A stretch of DNA of 64,000 nucleotides, taken from Rugamonas brunnea (GTDB taxonomy: Bacteria > Pseudomonadota > Gammaproteobacteria > Burkholderiales > Burkholderiaceae_D). The notes below the pieces were generated by a model. The model ran no database searches, was not told where the DNA came from, and worked only from the letters and a program-made list of their open reading frames with translations. The stretch spans positions 1 through 64,000 of the forward strand of contig NZ_JACEZT010000017.1 in NCBI RefSeq assembly GCF_014042345.1, read 5' to 3'. The position numbers and the translations under genes are program-made. Below, piece by piece: positions 28,300 to 36,799 of this stretch; the first letter of the stretch is position 1, and the number at the start of each line of letters is the position of its first letter.

Positions 28300-30834
28300 A
28301 TGAATTTACGTAAGACCTTACTTGCCGCATCCATCGCCGCCCTGCCGGTGGTGGCGTCCACCGCCGCCCACGCGGCCGGTCCCCTGATGGCGGCCCCCGT
28401 CGCCCTGGCTTCTCCACAAGAGAGCGCCAGCCTGGTGGCCAAGCTGACCGCCAAGGACAGCGCGCTGGGCCTGGGTGCGCAACACAGCTTCCAGATCGCC
28501 AGCCAGCATCCGGGCGTGGCGGGCACCAAGATCGTGCGCCTGAACCACACCTACAACGGCTTGCGCGTGTTCGGTTCGGAAGCCGTGGTCGTCACCAACG
28601 CGGCCGGCGACATCGTCAGCCAGTCCGTCTCCGAGCGCCGTCCCGGCGTCCATGTCGCCGACGCGCGGGGCCGCGTCGCCATGGCCACCCCGGCCGCGCC
28701 GGACCTGACGCCCACCCTGAGCGGCAGCGACGCCATCGCGCTGGTGGTCAAGCAGGTGGCGCCGCGCGGCGTGCACCGCTGGATGCCGACCTCGGAACTG
28801 CTGGTCTACCCCGTGATGAAATCGGTGCGCATCGCCTCGGCCCTGAACAAGGCGGAAGCGGATCTGAACGCGCTCGACCTGGAGCAGGTGATCGACCACT
28901 ACGAGCTGGCCTACCTGGTCCACACCCGCATGGCCGACGGCACCCGCCTGGTCTACCATGACACGGTGGTCAACGCCAAGACGGGCGCCGTGATCGCCCA
29001 GTGGAAGGCCCTGCAGACCGTGGTCGGCACCGGCAACAGCCAGTACAGCGGCACGGTGCCCATCAACACCACCCTGAGCGGCAGCACCTACTCGATGAAG
29101 GACGCCTCGCGCGGCACGGGCGGCACCTACGGCGGCATGGCCATCACCAACGCCAACCACAGCTCGGCCAGCAGCCCCAGCGCCGGCAGCATCTACACCA
29201 ACTCGACCAACACCTGGGGCGACGGCCAGAACTACAGCGGCGGCAGCACCACCAGCGCCAACGGCCAGACGGCCGCCGTCGATTCGCTGTGGGGCCTGAT
29301 GAACACCTACGACGGCATGAAGAACGTGCTGGGCTGGTCCAGCCTGGACGGCAACAACACCGCCACCTACATCGCCGTCCACGTCGACAACTCCTACGAC
29401 AACGCGTTCTACGATTCGGGCTGCAAGTGCATGTACATCGGCGACGGCAGCAGCTTCAAGAGCCTCGATTCGATCGACGTGATCGGCCACGAGATGTCGC
29501 ACGGCGTGACCGATTCCAGCTCCAACCTGAACTACTCGGGTGAATCGGGTGGCCTGAACGAATCGAACTCCGACATCGGCGGCGAGATGATCGAAGCCTA
29601 CGCCCACGGCGGCGGCACCGGCACCGTGGTGCCGGCCACCGGCAACGACTGGATGATGGGCAAGGACATCTCCAAGGACGGCCAGCCGCTGCGCTGGATG
29701 TACAAGCCGAGCAAGGATGGCAGCAGCCCGGATGCCTGGACCAGCACCATCTCCAGCCTGGACGTGCACTACAGCTCCGGCCCGAACAACCGCATGTTCT
29801 ACTTCCTGTCGCAAGGTTCCAGCGCCGATTCGACCAGCGACTACTACAGCCGCTACCTGGTCAAGAGCCCGGCCAACATGACCGGCATCGGCAACGACAA
29901 GGCATGGCGCATCTGGTTCAAGGCCAACACCACCAAGTTCACCTCCACCACCAACTACGCCGACGCGCGCGCCAAGGTGCTCGCTTCGGCCCAGGAACTG
30001 TATGGCGTGGGCAGCCCGGAAGCGATCGCCGTGCAGCGCGCCTACGCGGCCATCAACGTGGGCAGCGACGTGGATGAAGTGGCGGGCGGCGGTGGCGTAA
30101 GCATCAGCACCCAGCCGGCCAGCATCACCGTGGCGGCCGGCTCCACGGCATCGTTCGCCGTCGGCGCCACGGGCGGCACCGCGCCTTACACCTACAAGTG
30201 GTACCGCAACGGCGCCCTGATCAGCGGCGCGAACGCGGCCACCTACAGCTTCACGGCCCAGAGCACCGACAACGGCGCCGTGTTCAACGCCACCGTGACC
30301 GATTCGTCGGCCACGCCGGTCACGGCCACCTCGGGTAACGCCACGCTGACCGTCAGCAGCACCGGCGGCACCACCGAGCGCGTCACCAACGGCGGCTTCG
30401 AGTCCGGCACCACGGGCTGGAGCGGCAACACGGGCGACATCGGCTCCTTCAGCGGCGAGGCAGCCTACGAAGGCACGAAGTACGCCTGGATGGGCGGCAA
30501 CGGCAGCGCCATCACCGAGAAGCTGACCCAGGCCGTGGTGATCCCGTCGACGGCCACCAGCGCCACGCTGAGCTTCGCACTGCACATCGACACGGCCGAA
30601 AGCGGCAGCACCGCCTACGACAAGCTGACGGTGAGCGTGAAGAACAGCGCCGGCACCACGCTGGGCACGCTGGCCACCTACAGCAACGTGAACGCGGCTT
30701 CGGGCTACCAGATCCGCAGCTTCAACCTGTTGCCGTACAAGGGCCAGACCGTGACGCTGTCGTTCTCGGAGACGGAGGACTCGTCGCTGCAAACCTCGTT
30801 CGTGATCGACAAGGTCAGCGTGCTGACCCAGTAA
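28300..30834 (+). CDS. Secreted M4 (thermolysin-like) metalloprotease with C-terminal accessory domains
   Basis: This 844-aa preproprotein has a signal peptide (1-23, ending AHA) and an FTP/PepSY propeptide (about 55-245). The M4 catalytic domain has zinc motif HEMSH near 396, followed after 19 residues by the third-ligand Glu in LNESNSDIGGE. After the catalytic domain (ending near 590) come an Ig-like domain (about 598-685, ISTQPASITVAAGSTASFAV) and a C-terminal beta-sandwich (about 690-844) starting ERVTNGGFESG. GGAGAAGAG precedes ATG 28300. It lies just upstream of a secretion locus, which could export it; that is inference. Confidence 0.95.
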   Translation: MNLRKTLLAASIAALPVVASTAAHAAGPLMAAPVALASPQESASLVAKLTAKDSALGLGAQHSFQIASQHPGVAGTKIVRLNHTYNGLRVFGSEAVVVTNAAGDIVSQSVSERRPGVHVADARGRVAMATPAAPDLTPTLSGSDAIALVVKQVAPRGVHRWMPTSELLVYPVMKSVRIASALNKAEADLNALDLEQVIDHYELAYLVHTRMADGTRLVYHDTVVNAKTGAVIAQWKALQTVVGTGNSQYSGTVPINTTLSGSTYSMKDASRGTGGTYGGMAITNANHSSASSPSAGSIYTNSTNTWGDGQNYSGGSTTSANGQTAAVDSLWGLMNTYDGMKNVLGWSSLDGNNTATYIAVHVDNSYDNAFYDSGCKCMYIGDGSSFKSLDSIDVIGHEMSHGVTDSSSNLNYSGESGGLNESNSDIGGEMIEAYAHGGGTGTVVPATGNDWMMGKDISKDGQPLRWMYKPSKDGSSPDAWTSTISSLDVHYSSGPNNRMFYFLSQGSSADSTSDYYSRYLVKSPANMTGIGNDKAWRIWFKANTTKFTSTTNYADARAKVLASAQELYGVGSPEAIAVQRAYAAINVGSDVDEVAGGGGVSISTQPASITVAAGSTASFAVGATGGTAPYTYKWYRNGALISGANAATYSFTAQSTDNGAVFNATVTDSSATPVTATSGNATLTVSSTGGTTERVTNGGFESGTTGWSGNTGDIGSFSGEAAYEGTKYAWMGGNGSAITEKLTQAVVIPSTATSATLSFALHIDTAESGSTAYDKLTVSVKNSAGTTLGTLATYSNVNAASGYQIRSFNLLPYKGQTVTLSFSETEDSSLQTSFVIDKVSVLTQ

Positions 30835-30861
30835 GCCGCTGAAGCGGTAACGCAGTAAAAC

Positions 30862-30891
30862 CCGGCGGCGCTGTTGTATCGGCGCCGCCGG
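30862..30891 (+). terminator. Hairpin after the M4 protease
   Basis: CCGGCGGCGC (30862-30871) pairs perfectly with GCGCCGCCGG (30882-30891) around a 10-base loop. It starts 28 bases after the protease stop and has only a weak T tail. It probably separates the protease transcript from the secretion operon. Confidence 0.55.
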
Positions 30892-31051
30892 TTGCAGAGC
30901 AACATTGCCTTTTTTGCAGCAGCGGTCTAAGGTAGCGCAGGGCTGTCCGACCGTTGAGATTTTTTCGATTGTGAACCACCGATGCGTACACCGAATATCC
31001 CCGCCGTGCCCTCCCCCATGCCGTTGAAGCGCGCCCGGGCCCGGACCTGAC

Positions 31052-32269
31052 ATGCGCTTCCAGTTGCAGGTGCAAGGCGCCGGCGCCGCCCGCCACAGCG
31101 TGGCGCTGGAAGCGGCCAGCGAGGCGGAAGCGATCCGACTGGCGGCCCGCCAAGGCTGGCGCGTGCTGGCCGTCGCGGCCCCGGGCGCCACCGGCAACGC
31201 TGACGCGGGCGCCGCCGGCGCGGGTGTCGGCGTACGCGGCGCCCAACCCTTCCCCCTGCTGCAATTCAGCCAGGAGCTGCTGGCCCTGCTCGAAGCGGGC
31301 CTGAATCTGGGCGAAGCCATCGCCACCCTGCGCAACAAGGAAGACCGGCCCGGCGCCCGCGCCACGCTGGTGGCCATCGAACGCGCGCTGCAACAGGGCC
31401 AGAGTTTTTCCGACACGCTGGCCGACCTGCCGGCCATCTTCCCCGACATCTACGTGGCCACCGTGCACGCGGCCGAACGCTCGGGCAACCTGCCCGAAGC
31501 GCTGGCCCGCTACGTGGCCTACCAGTTGCAGTTCGACGCCATCCGCAAGAAGCTGGTGTCGGCCGCCATCTACCCGGCCATGCTGCTGGTGGTGGGCACG
31601 CTGGTCACGCTGTTCCTGCTGGGCTATGTGGTGCCGCGCTTCAGCGTGGTGTATGAAAGCTCGGGCCGCGAGATCCCGTTCATGTCGCAGCTGCTGCTGG
31701 GGTTCGGCCGCACACTGGCCGGCCACCCATGGCTGTCGCTGGGCGCGCTGGGCGGCGCCGTGGGCGGTGTGGCGCTGGGCCTCGGCCACCCGCAATTGCG
31801 CGCGCGCCTGATCCTGGCCGTGCTGCGCCTGCCCGTGCTGGCCGCGCGGGCGGCAGAATTCCGGCTGGCGCGCTGCTACCGCGCCCTGAGCCTGCTGCTG
31901 CACGCGGGCATCCCACTGGCCAAGGCGCTGGCCATGACCAACGCCATGCTGCTGCCGGCCCAGCAGGAACAACTGGCGCTGACACGGCGCGCCGTGGAAC
32001 AAGGCTTGCCGTTCTCCGTCGCGCTGCAACAGCACGGGCTGGCCACGCCCGTGGCCCAGTCGCTGCTCAAGGTGGGCGAGAACACGGGCCGCCTGGGCGA
32101 CATGCTGGAACGCTCGGCCAAATTCCACGACGAGCAATTCGCGCGCTGGGTGGACTGGGCCTCGCGCCTGATCGAACCGCTGCTGATGACGGTGATCGGC
32201 GTCGTGATTGGCGGCGTGGTGGTGCTGATGTACATGCCGATTTTTGAGCTGGCCGGGAGCCTGTCATGA
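31052..32269 (+). CDS. gspF: Type II secretion/type IV pilus inner-membrane platform protein (GspF/PilC family)
   Basis: This 405-aa protein has an N-terminal lead domain (MRFQLQVQGAGAARHSVALEA) and two T2SSF domains (about 70-190 and 275-395). Each ends in hydrophobic helices, including MLLVVGTLVTLFLLGYVVPRF and the C-terminal MTVIGVVIGGVVVLMYMPIF. It forms the membrane platform that couples the ATPase to pseudopilus assembly. It is the first gene of a ten-gene overlapping run. Its stop overlaps the gspE ATG (ATGA). There is no strong ribosome binding site before ATG 31052. Confidence 0.93.
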   Translation: MRFQLQVQGAGAARHSVALEAASEAEAIRLAARQGWRVLAVAAPGATGNADAGAAGAGVGVRGAQPFPLLQFSQELLALLEAGLNLGEAIATLRNKEDRPGARATLVAIERALQQGQSFSDTLADLPAIFPDIYVATVHAAERSGNLPEALARYVAYQLQFDAIRKKLVSAAIYPAMLLVVGTLVTLFLLGYVVPRFSVVYESSGREIPFMSQLLLGFGRTLAGHPWLSLGALGGAVGGVALGLGHPQLRARLILAVLRLPVLAARAAEFRLARCYRALSLLLHAGIPLAKALAMTNAMLLPAQQEQLALTRRAVEQGLPFSVALQQHGLATPVAQSLLKVGENTGRLGDMLERSAKFHDEQFARWVDWASRLIEPLLMTVIGVVIGGVVVLMYMPIFELAGSLS

Positions 32270-33966
32270 ACGCGCGCGAACCGTCCATTCTCGGCCCCGC
32301 CCTGCTGCAGGCGGCGCGCGCGGCGGCGATGGAACAAGGCCGGCCGCAACTGGCCGTGCTGCAGGAACTGGCCGGCCTCACGCCCGAGGAATTCACGCGC
32401 CAGCTGGCCGCGCTGTTCCACTATCCGGCCTGGCCCATGGCCCGGCTGCAAGCGGCCCAACCGGCGTTCGATCTGCTGCCCTACACCGACTGCGCCCAGC
32501 GCGACTGCGTGCTGCTGCACGAAGGTGGTCACGACCATGGCCACGGCCATGGTGGCGCGCCGGTGCTGGTGATCGCCGACCCGCTGGCCGACGACGTGCT
32601 GCAATGGGCCGGCTATGCCGTGCCCGTGCCGTTCACGGTGGCGCTGGCCCACGCCGACGACCTGGCCGCCTACCTGACCCAGCTCGAATCGGCCCAGCAA
32701 GCCATGGCCGGCATGCTGGGCGAGGATGGCGCTGGCCCGGGCGACGACGCGGACGTGGAGGACATTTCGCTGATCCGCATCAGCGAGGACAGCAGCCCCG
32801 TGGTCAAGCTGGTCAACTCCACTATCTACGACGCGCTCAAGTTCCAGGCCAGCGACATCCACCTCGAATGCGACGTGGCCAGCCTGGTCATCAAGTACCG
32901 GGTCGACGGGGTTTTGGTGCAGGCCGGCCAGGTGCAGGGCTTGCAGATGGCCGAGCAGGTGATCTCGCGCATCAAGGTGCTGGCCGAACTCGATATCGCC
33001 GAGCGCCGCGTGCCCCAGGACGGCCGCTTCAAGGTGCGCGTGAAAGGCAGCGAGATCGACTTCCGCGTCTCCATCATGCCCAATATTTTTGGCGAGGACG
33101 CCGTGCTGCGCCTGCTGGACCGGCGCGCGCTGACGGAGGCGGCCCAGTCGCTGCGGCTGGAAAGCCTGGGCCTGAACGAGGACGCCATCGCCCACATCCG
33201 GCGCCTGGCCGCCAAGCCGCACGGCATGCTGCTGGTGACCGGGCCGACCGGCTCCGGCAAGACCACCACCCTGTACGCGGCGCTGACGGAAATTAACACG
33301 GGGCGCGACAAGGTGGTCACCATCGAGGACCCGGTCGAATACCGGCTGCCGCGCGTGCTGCAGATCCCCGTCAACGAGAAGAAGGGCCTGACCTTCGCGC
33401 GCGGGCTGCGCTCCATCCTGCGCCACGATCCGGACAAAATCATGATCGGCGAGATCCGCGACGACGAGACGGCGCAGATCGCCGTGCAGGCCTCGCTGAC
33501 GGGCCACCTGGTGTTCACCACCGTCCACGCCAACAACGTGTTCGACGTGGTGGGCCGCTTCCTGCACATGGGGGTGGACCCGTACAGCTTCGCGGCCGCG
33601 CTGAACGGGATCGTGGCCCAGCGCCTGCTGCGCCTGAACTGCGAGCACTGCGCAGTGGACGTGGCGCCCGATCCGCAGGACCTGCGCGACAGCGGCCTCA
33701 CGCCGCAGCAGGTTGCGGGCTGGCGCTTCAAGGCCGGCGCCGGCTGCGGCCATTGCCGCGGCACCGGCTACAAGGGCCGCAAGGCCGTGGCCGAAGTGCT
33801 GATCCTGAACGACACCATGCGCGAAATGATCTGCACCCGCGCACCGGTGGGACGCATGAAGGAGGAAGCCGCCACGATGGCGTTCCGGCCTGCGCGCGAA
33901 GCGGCGCTGGACCTGGTGCGGCTGGGGGAAACGACTTTAACGGAGCTCAATCGTGTCACTTATTGA
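32266..33966 (+). CDS. gspE: Type II secretion/type IV pilus assembly ATPase (GspE/PilB family)
   Basis: This 566-aa ATPase has an N-terminal MshEN-like domain and a core with Walker A GPTGSGKT (326-333, Lys332), Asp box VVTIEDPVEYRL, Walker B IMIGEIRDDETAQIA and His box LVFTTVHANN. A four-Cys zinc site (CEHC and CGHC) lies near the C-terminus. It powers pseudopilus extension. An unusual His-rich loop, HEGGHDHGHGHGG, occupies residues 85-97 in the N-terminal region. The start overlaps the gspF stop by 4 bases. Confidence 0.95.
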   Translation: MNAREPSILGPALLQAARAAAMEQGRPQLAVLQELAGLTPEEFTRQLAALFHYPAWPMARLQAAQPAFDLLPYTDCAQRDCVLLHEGGHDHGHGHGGAPVLVIADPLADDVLQWAGYAVPVPFTVALAHADDLAAYLTQLESAQQAMAGMLGEDGAGPGDDADVEDISLIRISEDSSPVVKLVNSTIYDALKFQASDIHLECDVASLVIKYRVDGVLVQAGQVQGLQMAEQVISRIKVLAELDIAERRVPQDGRFKVRVKGSEIDFRVSIMPNIFGEDAVLRLLDRRALTEAAQSLRLESLGLNEDAIAHIRRLAAKPHGMLLVTGPTGSGKTTTLYAALTEINTGRDKVVTIEDPVEYRLPRVLQIPVNEKKGLTFARGLRSILRHDPDKIMIGEIRDDETAQIAVQASLTGHLVFTTVHANNVFDVVGRFLHMGVDPYSFAAALNGIVAQRLLRLNCEHCAVDVAPDPQDLRDSGLTPQQVAGWRFKAGAGCGHCRGTGYKGRKAVAEVLILNDTMREMICTRAPVGRMKEEAATMAFRPAREAALDLVRLGETTLTELNRVTY

Positions 33967-34867
33967 TGGACTGGGCATGTGGCTAGCCGCGCGGCGGCAA
34001 GGGCGCAACAGTGACGGCTCGCGCGCAAGCGCGCTGGCGGGCCCGGGAGCGAGCTTGGGCGCACGCACGCTGCGCGTACACCTGGCGCCCCAACAGCTGC
34101 TGGCCGTCGTCTGCCGTGGCGGTCGGCCATTGGATGCCAGCACCGTGCGCGTGGCCATCGACAATCCCACCGGCCACTGGCAGCCCGCCGTGGACGCGCT
34201 GCGCGCCTGGCTGGCCCGGGCCGGCCAGACCGGTGCCGGCCTGCCGCTGGAACTGAGCCTGGCGGGCCGCTGGTGCCAGATGCTGGTGGCACCGTGGAGC
34301 GACGCCCTGCTGACGGAGGCGGGCGCCACCCGCTTCCTGCAAACCCAGTTGGCCGCCCTGTACGGCGACGCGGCGCGCGGCTGGAGCGTGGCGGCAGACG
34401 ACGCGCCCTATGGCCTGCCACGCCTCGTCTGCGGCATCGATGCGACCCTGCTGGCCGACCTGCGGGCAGCAACCGGCGCACGCTGCCACGCCATCGAGCC
34501 AGCCATCAGTGTGGTGCTGCGCACGCTGATGGCGTCGCGTCCACAAGCGCTGGCGGTGGTGGAGGCGGGCCGGCTGACGCTGGCCGCGCTGACCGGAGAC
34601 CGCATCACGGCCATCGCCTCCCAGCCTTGCGGCGCGGCCTGGCACGGTGAGCTGGTGCAGGCGTGGCAGCGCTGGACGCTGCGCACGCCGGAACTGACGC
34701 TACTGGCCGCGCCGTTGACCGCCGATATCGCGGTGGTCGACCTGAGCGGCGCCAACTTGCGCCTGGCCCGCACGGCCGGCGCCGACGTATTGCCGCCGCC
34801 GTTCCGGCTGGCCGACAGTCCGTTCGGCACCGTGCAGGCGCCCGGCGCGGCAGAGGAGGCCGCATGA
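33953..34867 (+). CDS. PilM/GspL-like cytoplasmic component of the secretion locus
   Basis: This 304-aa protein starts with GTG 33953, overlapping gspE by 14 bases, and has no membrane segment. By position between the ATPase and a PilN-like gene it corresponds to PilM or the cytoplasmic part of GspL, actin-like proteins that link ATPase and platform. Segments such as LELSLAGRWCQMLVAPW and LPRLVCGIDATLLADLRAAT are compatible with that fold, but clear ATP-binding motifs are not visible. Assignment rests mainly on gene order. Confidence 0.6.
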   Translation: MSLIDGLGMWLAARRQGRNSDGSRASALAGPGASLGARTLRVHLAPQQLLAVVCRGGRPLDASTVRVAIDNPTGHWQPAVDALRAWLARAGQTGAGLPLELSLAGRWCQMLVAPWSDALLTEAGATRFLQTQLAALYGDAARGWSVAADDAPYGLPRLVCGIDATLLADLRAATGARCHAIEPAISVVLRTLMASRPQALAVVEAGRLTLAALTGDRITAIASQPCGAAWHGELVQAWQRWTLRTPELTLLAAPLTADIAVVDLSGANLRLARTAGADVLPPPFRLADSPFGTVQAPGAAEEAA

Positions 34868-35547
34868 ACTTCCATCACCAGCCGCCTGCGCACCTGCCGC
34901 CCGGTCCTCCCGGCGCACTGCCGGGGGCACCGCCGCCATCGGCCATGGCGCGCCTGCGGAACCGGCTGGCGCGGCTGCTGCCGATACGCTCCAGCCACGT
35001 CAGCCAGATCAACTTCCTGCCGACCGGGGCGCCCTTGTCGGGCTGGCGGCTGGTCCTGCTGGCGGCCGGCCTGCTCGCACTGGCGCCGGCCGCCATCGGC
35101 TGGAGCGCCCGCCAGCAGGCCGTGTCCCGGCTCGAAAACCAATTGGCGCAGGCGCGCCCCCGTCCCGTCGCCCGCCCCGCGCGCGCGCCGGCCGAGCAGC
35201 GCGCGCTGGAACAGCAGGTGAAGGCCGTTGCCGCCGCCGTGCGCCAGCTCAACCTGCCCGTGGCGCGCCTGATCAAGACCGTGCAGGCGCCACGCGACGT
35301 GCGCGTGGCCCTGCTGGCACTGGACCTGAACAGCCAGCCTGCCGCCGACGCTGGCGCATCCACAACGCCCGCCGGCGCCCTGAAGATCGCCGCCGAAGCG
35401 GAAACCATGCAGGACATGATCAACTACCTGGCCTTCCTCAACCAGCAACCGCTGTTCCAGTCGGTCTACCTGGTCAAGCATGAAATGAACGTGAACGCAC
35501 CGGACCACCCCTACCGCTTCCAGATGGAGGCCCAATGGCATCAATGA
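34864..35547 (+). CDS. PilN-like bitopic membrane protein
   Basis: This 227-aa protein has a Pro-rich cytoplasmic N-terminus (HQPPAHLPPGPPGALPGAPP) and a juxtamembrane ISSQINFLP-like segment (SQINFLPTG), typical of PilN/GspL. One membrane helix (about 60-80) follows, then a coiled coil (about 85-135) and a small C-terminal domain. PilN-type proteins bind PilM on the cytoplasmic side and PilO in the periplasm. The ATG overlaps the preceding stop (ATGA). Confidence 0.72.
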   Translation: MNFHHQPPAHLPPGPPGALPGAPPPSAMARLRNRLARLLPIRSSHVSQINFLPTGAPLSGWRLVLLAAGLLALAPAAIGWSARQQAVSRLENQLAQARPRPVARPARAPAEQRALEQQVKAVAAAVRQLNLPVARLIKTVQAPRDVRVALLALDLNSQPAADAGASTTPAGALKIAAEAETMQDMINYLAFLNQQPLFQSVYLVKHEMNVNAPDHPYRFQMEAQWHQ

Positions 35548-36125
35548 GCGCACCGAAGCTGACGCTGCCGCCCAACCTGTCGGCCCGCCTCGCATGGCAA
35601 ACGCGCCGCGCGCTGCGCCGCACCGGCCTGCCCGTCATCGCAGGCGCGGCTTGCCTTGCGCTGGCCGCACTGGCGACCTGGCATGGCGCGCAACTCGACC
35701 AACGACAGGCCGCGCTGAGCCGCCAGTTGGCCGTCGCCGCGCGCGCCGCCGCCGTGCCCGCCATCCCCGTGGCCACGGAAGCGGACGGCGTGGCCGCGTT
35801 CTATGCCTACCTCCCCGCGCATGACACCATCCCCGACCAGTTGAGCGCACTGGCCAAGGTGGCACAGGACAGCGGCGTCACCCTGGCCAAAGCCGAATAC
35901 AAGGCGGAGCAGGACAGCCAGGCGGCGTTCCTGCGCTACCAGATCACGCTGCCGGTGCGCGCCGACTACGCCAGCGTGCAGAACTTCATCGTCGGCGCGC
36001 TGCAAGCCGTGCCTGCGCTGACGCTCGATTCCGTGGCGTTCAAGCGCGAACAGATCGAAAGCGGCGACGTGGAAGCACGCATCCAGTTCGTGCTTCTGGT
36101 GCGGCTGCGTGGGGTGCGCCGATGA
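35544..36125 (+). CDS. PilO/GspM-like bitopic membrane protein
   Basis: This 193-aa protein has one membrane helix (about 30-50, LPVIAGAACLALAALATW), a coiled-coil-like stretch and a ferredoxin-like C-terminal region (LRYQITLPVRADYASVQNFIVGALQAVPAL). This matches PilO/GspM, the periplasmic partner of PilN/GspL. I chose ATG 35544 (ATGA overlap with the preceding stop, like its neighbours); ATG 35535 is an alternative three codons upstream. Confidence 0.72.
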   Translation: MSAPKLTLPPNLSARLAWQTRRALRRTGLPVIAGAACLALAALATWHGAQLDQRQAALSRQLAVAARAAAVPAIPVATEADGVAAFYAYLPAHDTIPDQLSALAKVAQDSGVTLAKAEYKAEQDSQAAFLRYQITLPVRADYASVQNFIVGALQAVPALTLDSVAFKREQIESGDVEARIQFVLLVRLRGVRR

Positions 36126-36799
36126 GAAAGCTCGTACTCGGCGTGGCCGCCGCCGCCACCCTGCTGGCAGCATGGTTCGCACCTGACCAGGACGGCGGCG
36201 TGGTCGGACCGGCCGCCGCCACCACGCGCGAACCGGCCGTTGCCAACCCTGCCCGCGCCACCGGCGATGCTGGCGACACTGGCGCCAACGCCGGCAGTGC
36301 AAACAACGCGAACAATACCAACAATACCGGCAATGCCAACAACGGCGCGGCAGCCGGTGCAGCGGGTGGCGCCGTGCCTAATCCGGCTGTCGCTCCCGCC
36401 GATGCCAACGGCGCCCCCGCCCCGCAACACTGGCTGGACCTGCAAATCCACCCCCGTGTGAACGACGATGAACTGGGCAACCTGTTCGCCAAGCAGAGCT
36501 GGCAACCGGACGCACCCAAGAAGGTGCTACCGCCGCAGGTGGTCGAAGCGGCGCAACCGGCGCGCGCGGCAACCACGCCATCGGGTGCGCCGCCGCTGCC
36601 GTTCCAGTTCATGGGCCGCTTCGTCGAGGATGGCAAGAGCGCCTACTTCCTGCAACAGGACGGGCGCAACGTGGTGGCCCGCCCCGGCGAAAAGATCGAC
36701 GAAAACTACCTGCTCGAAAGCGCGGCCAACGGCGCGCTCCAATTCATCTACCTGCCGCTCAACGAGCGCCAGACCTTAGCCGTAGGGGACAACAATTGA
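36122..36799 (+). CDS. PilP/GspC-like periplasmic protein with Asn-rich linker
   Basis: This 225-aa protein has one N-terminal membrane helix or signal anchor (about 1-20). A low-complexity linker rich in Ala, Asn and Thr (about 40-100, including NNANNTNNTGNANN) follows. The C-terminal domain (about 160-220, PLPFQFMGRFVEDGKSAYFLQQDGRN) resembles the beta domain of PilP and GspC, which contacts the secretin. ATGA overlap at the start and TTGA overlap at the end make it part of the coupled run. Confidence 0.68.
   Translation: MRKLVLGVAAAATLLAAWFAPDQDGGVVGPAAATTREPAVANPARATGDAGDTGANAGSANNANNTNNTGNANNGAAAGAAGGAVPNPAVAPADANGAPAPQHWLDLQIHPRVNDDELGNLFAKQSWQPDAPKKVLPPQVVEAAQPARAATTPSGAPPLPFQFMGRFVEDGKSAYFLQQDGRNVVARPGEKIDENYLLESAANGALQFIYLPLNERQTLAVGDNN

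Noticed and set aside
27561..28550. Short minus- and plus-strand frames in the gap before the M4 protease
   Set aside because: They lack ribosome binding sites and family resemblance, overlap one another and change composition midway. They were treated as non-coding.
28318..31449. A 1043-codon minus-strand frame opposite the M4 protease
   Set aside because: The composition is typical of an antisense shadow (Gly/Val/Ala/His-rich), and the plus-strand protease has a complete set of domains over the same bases.
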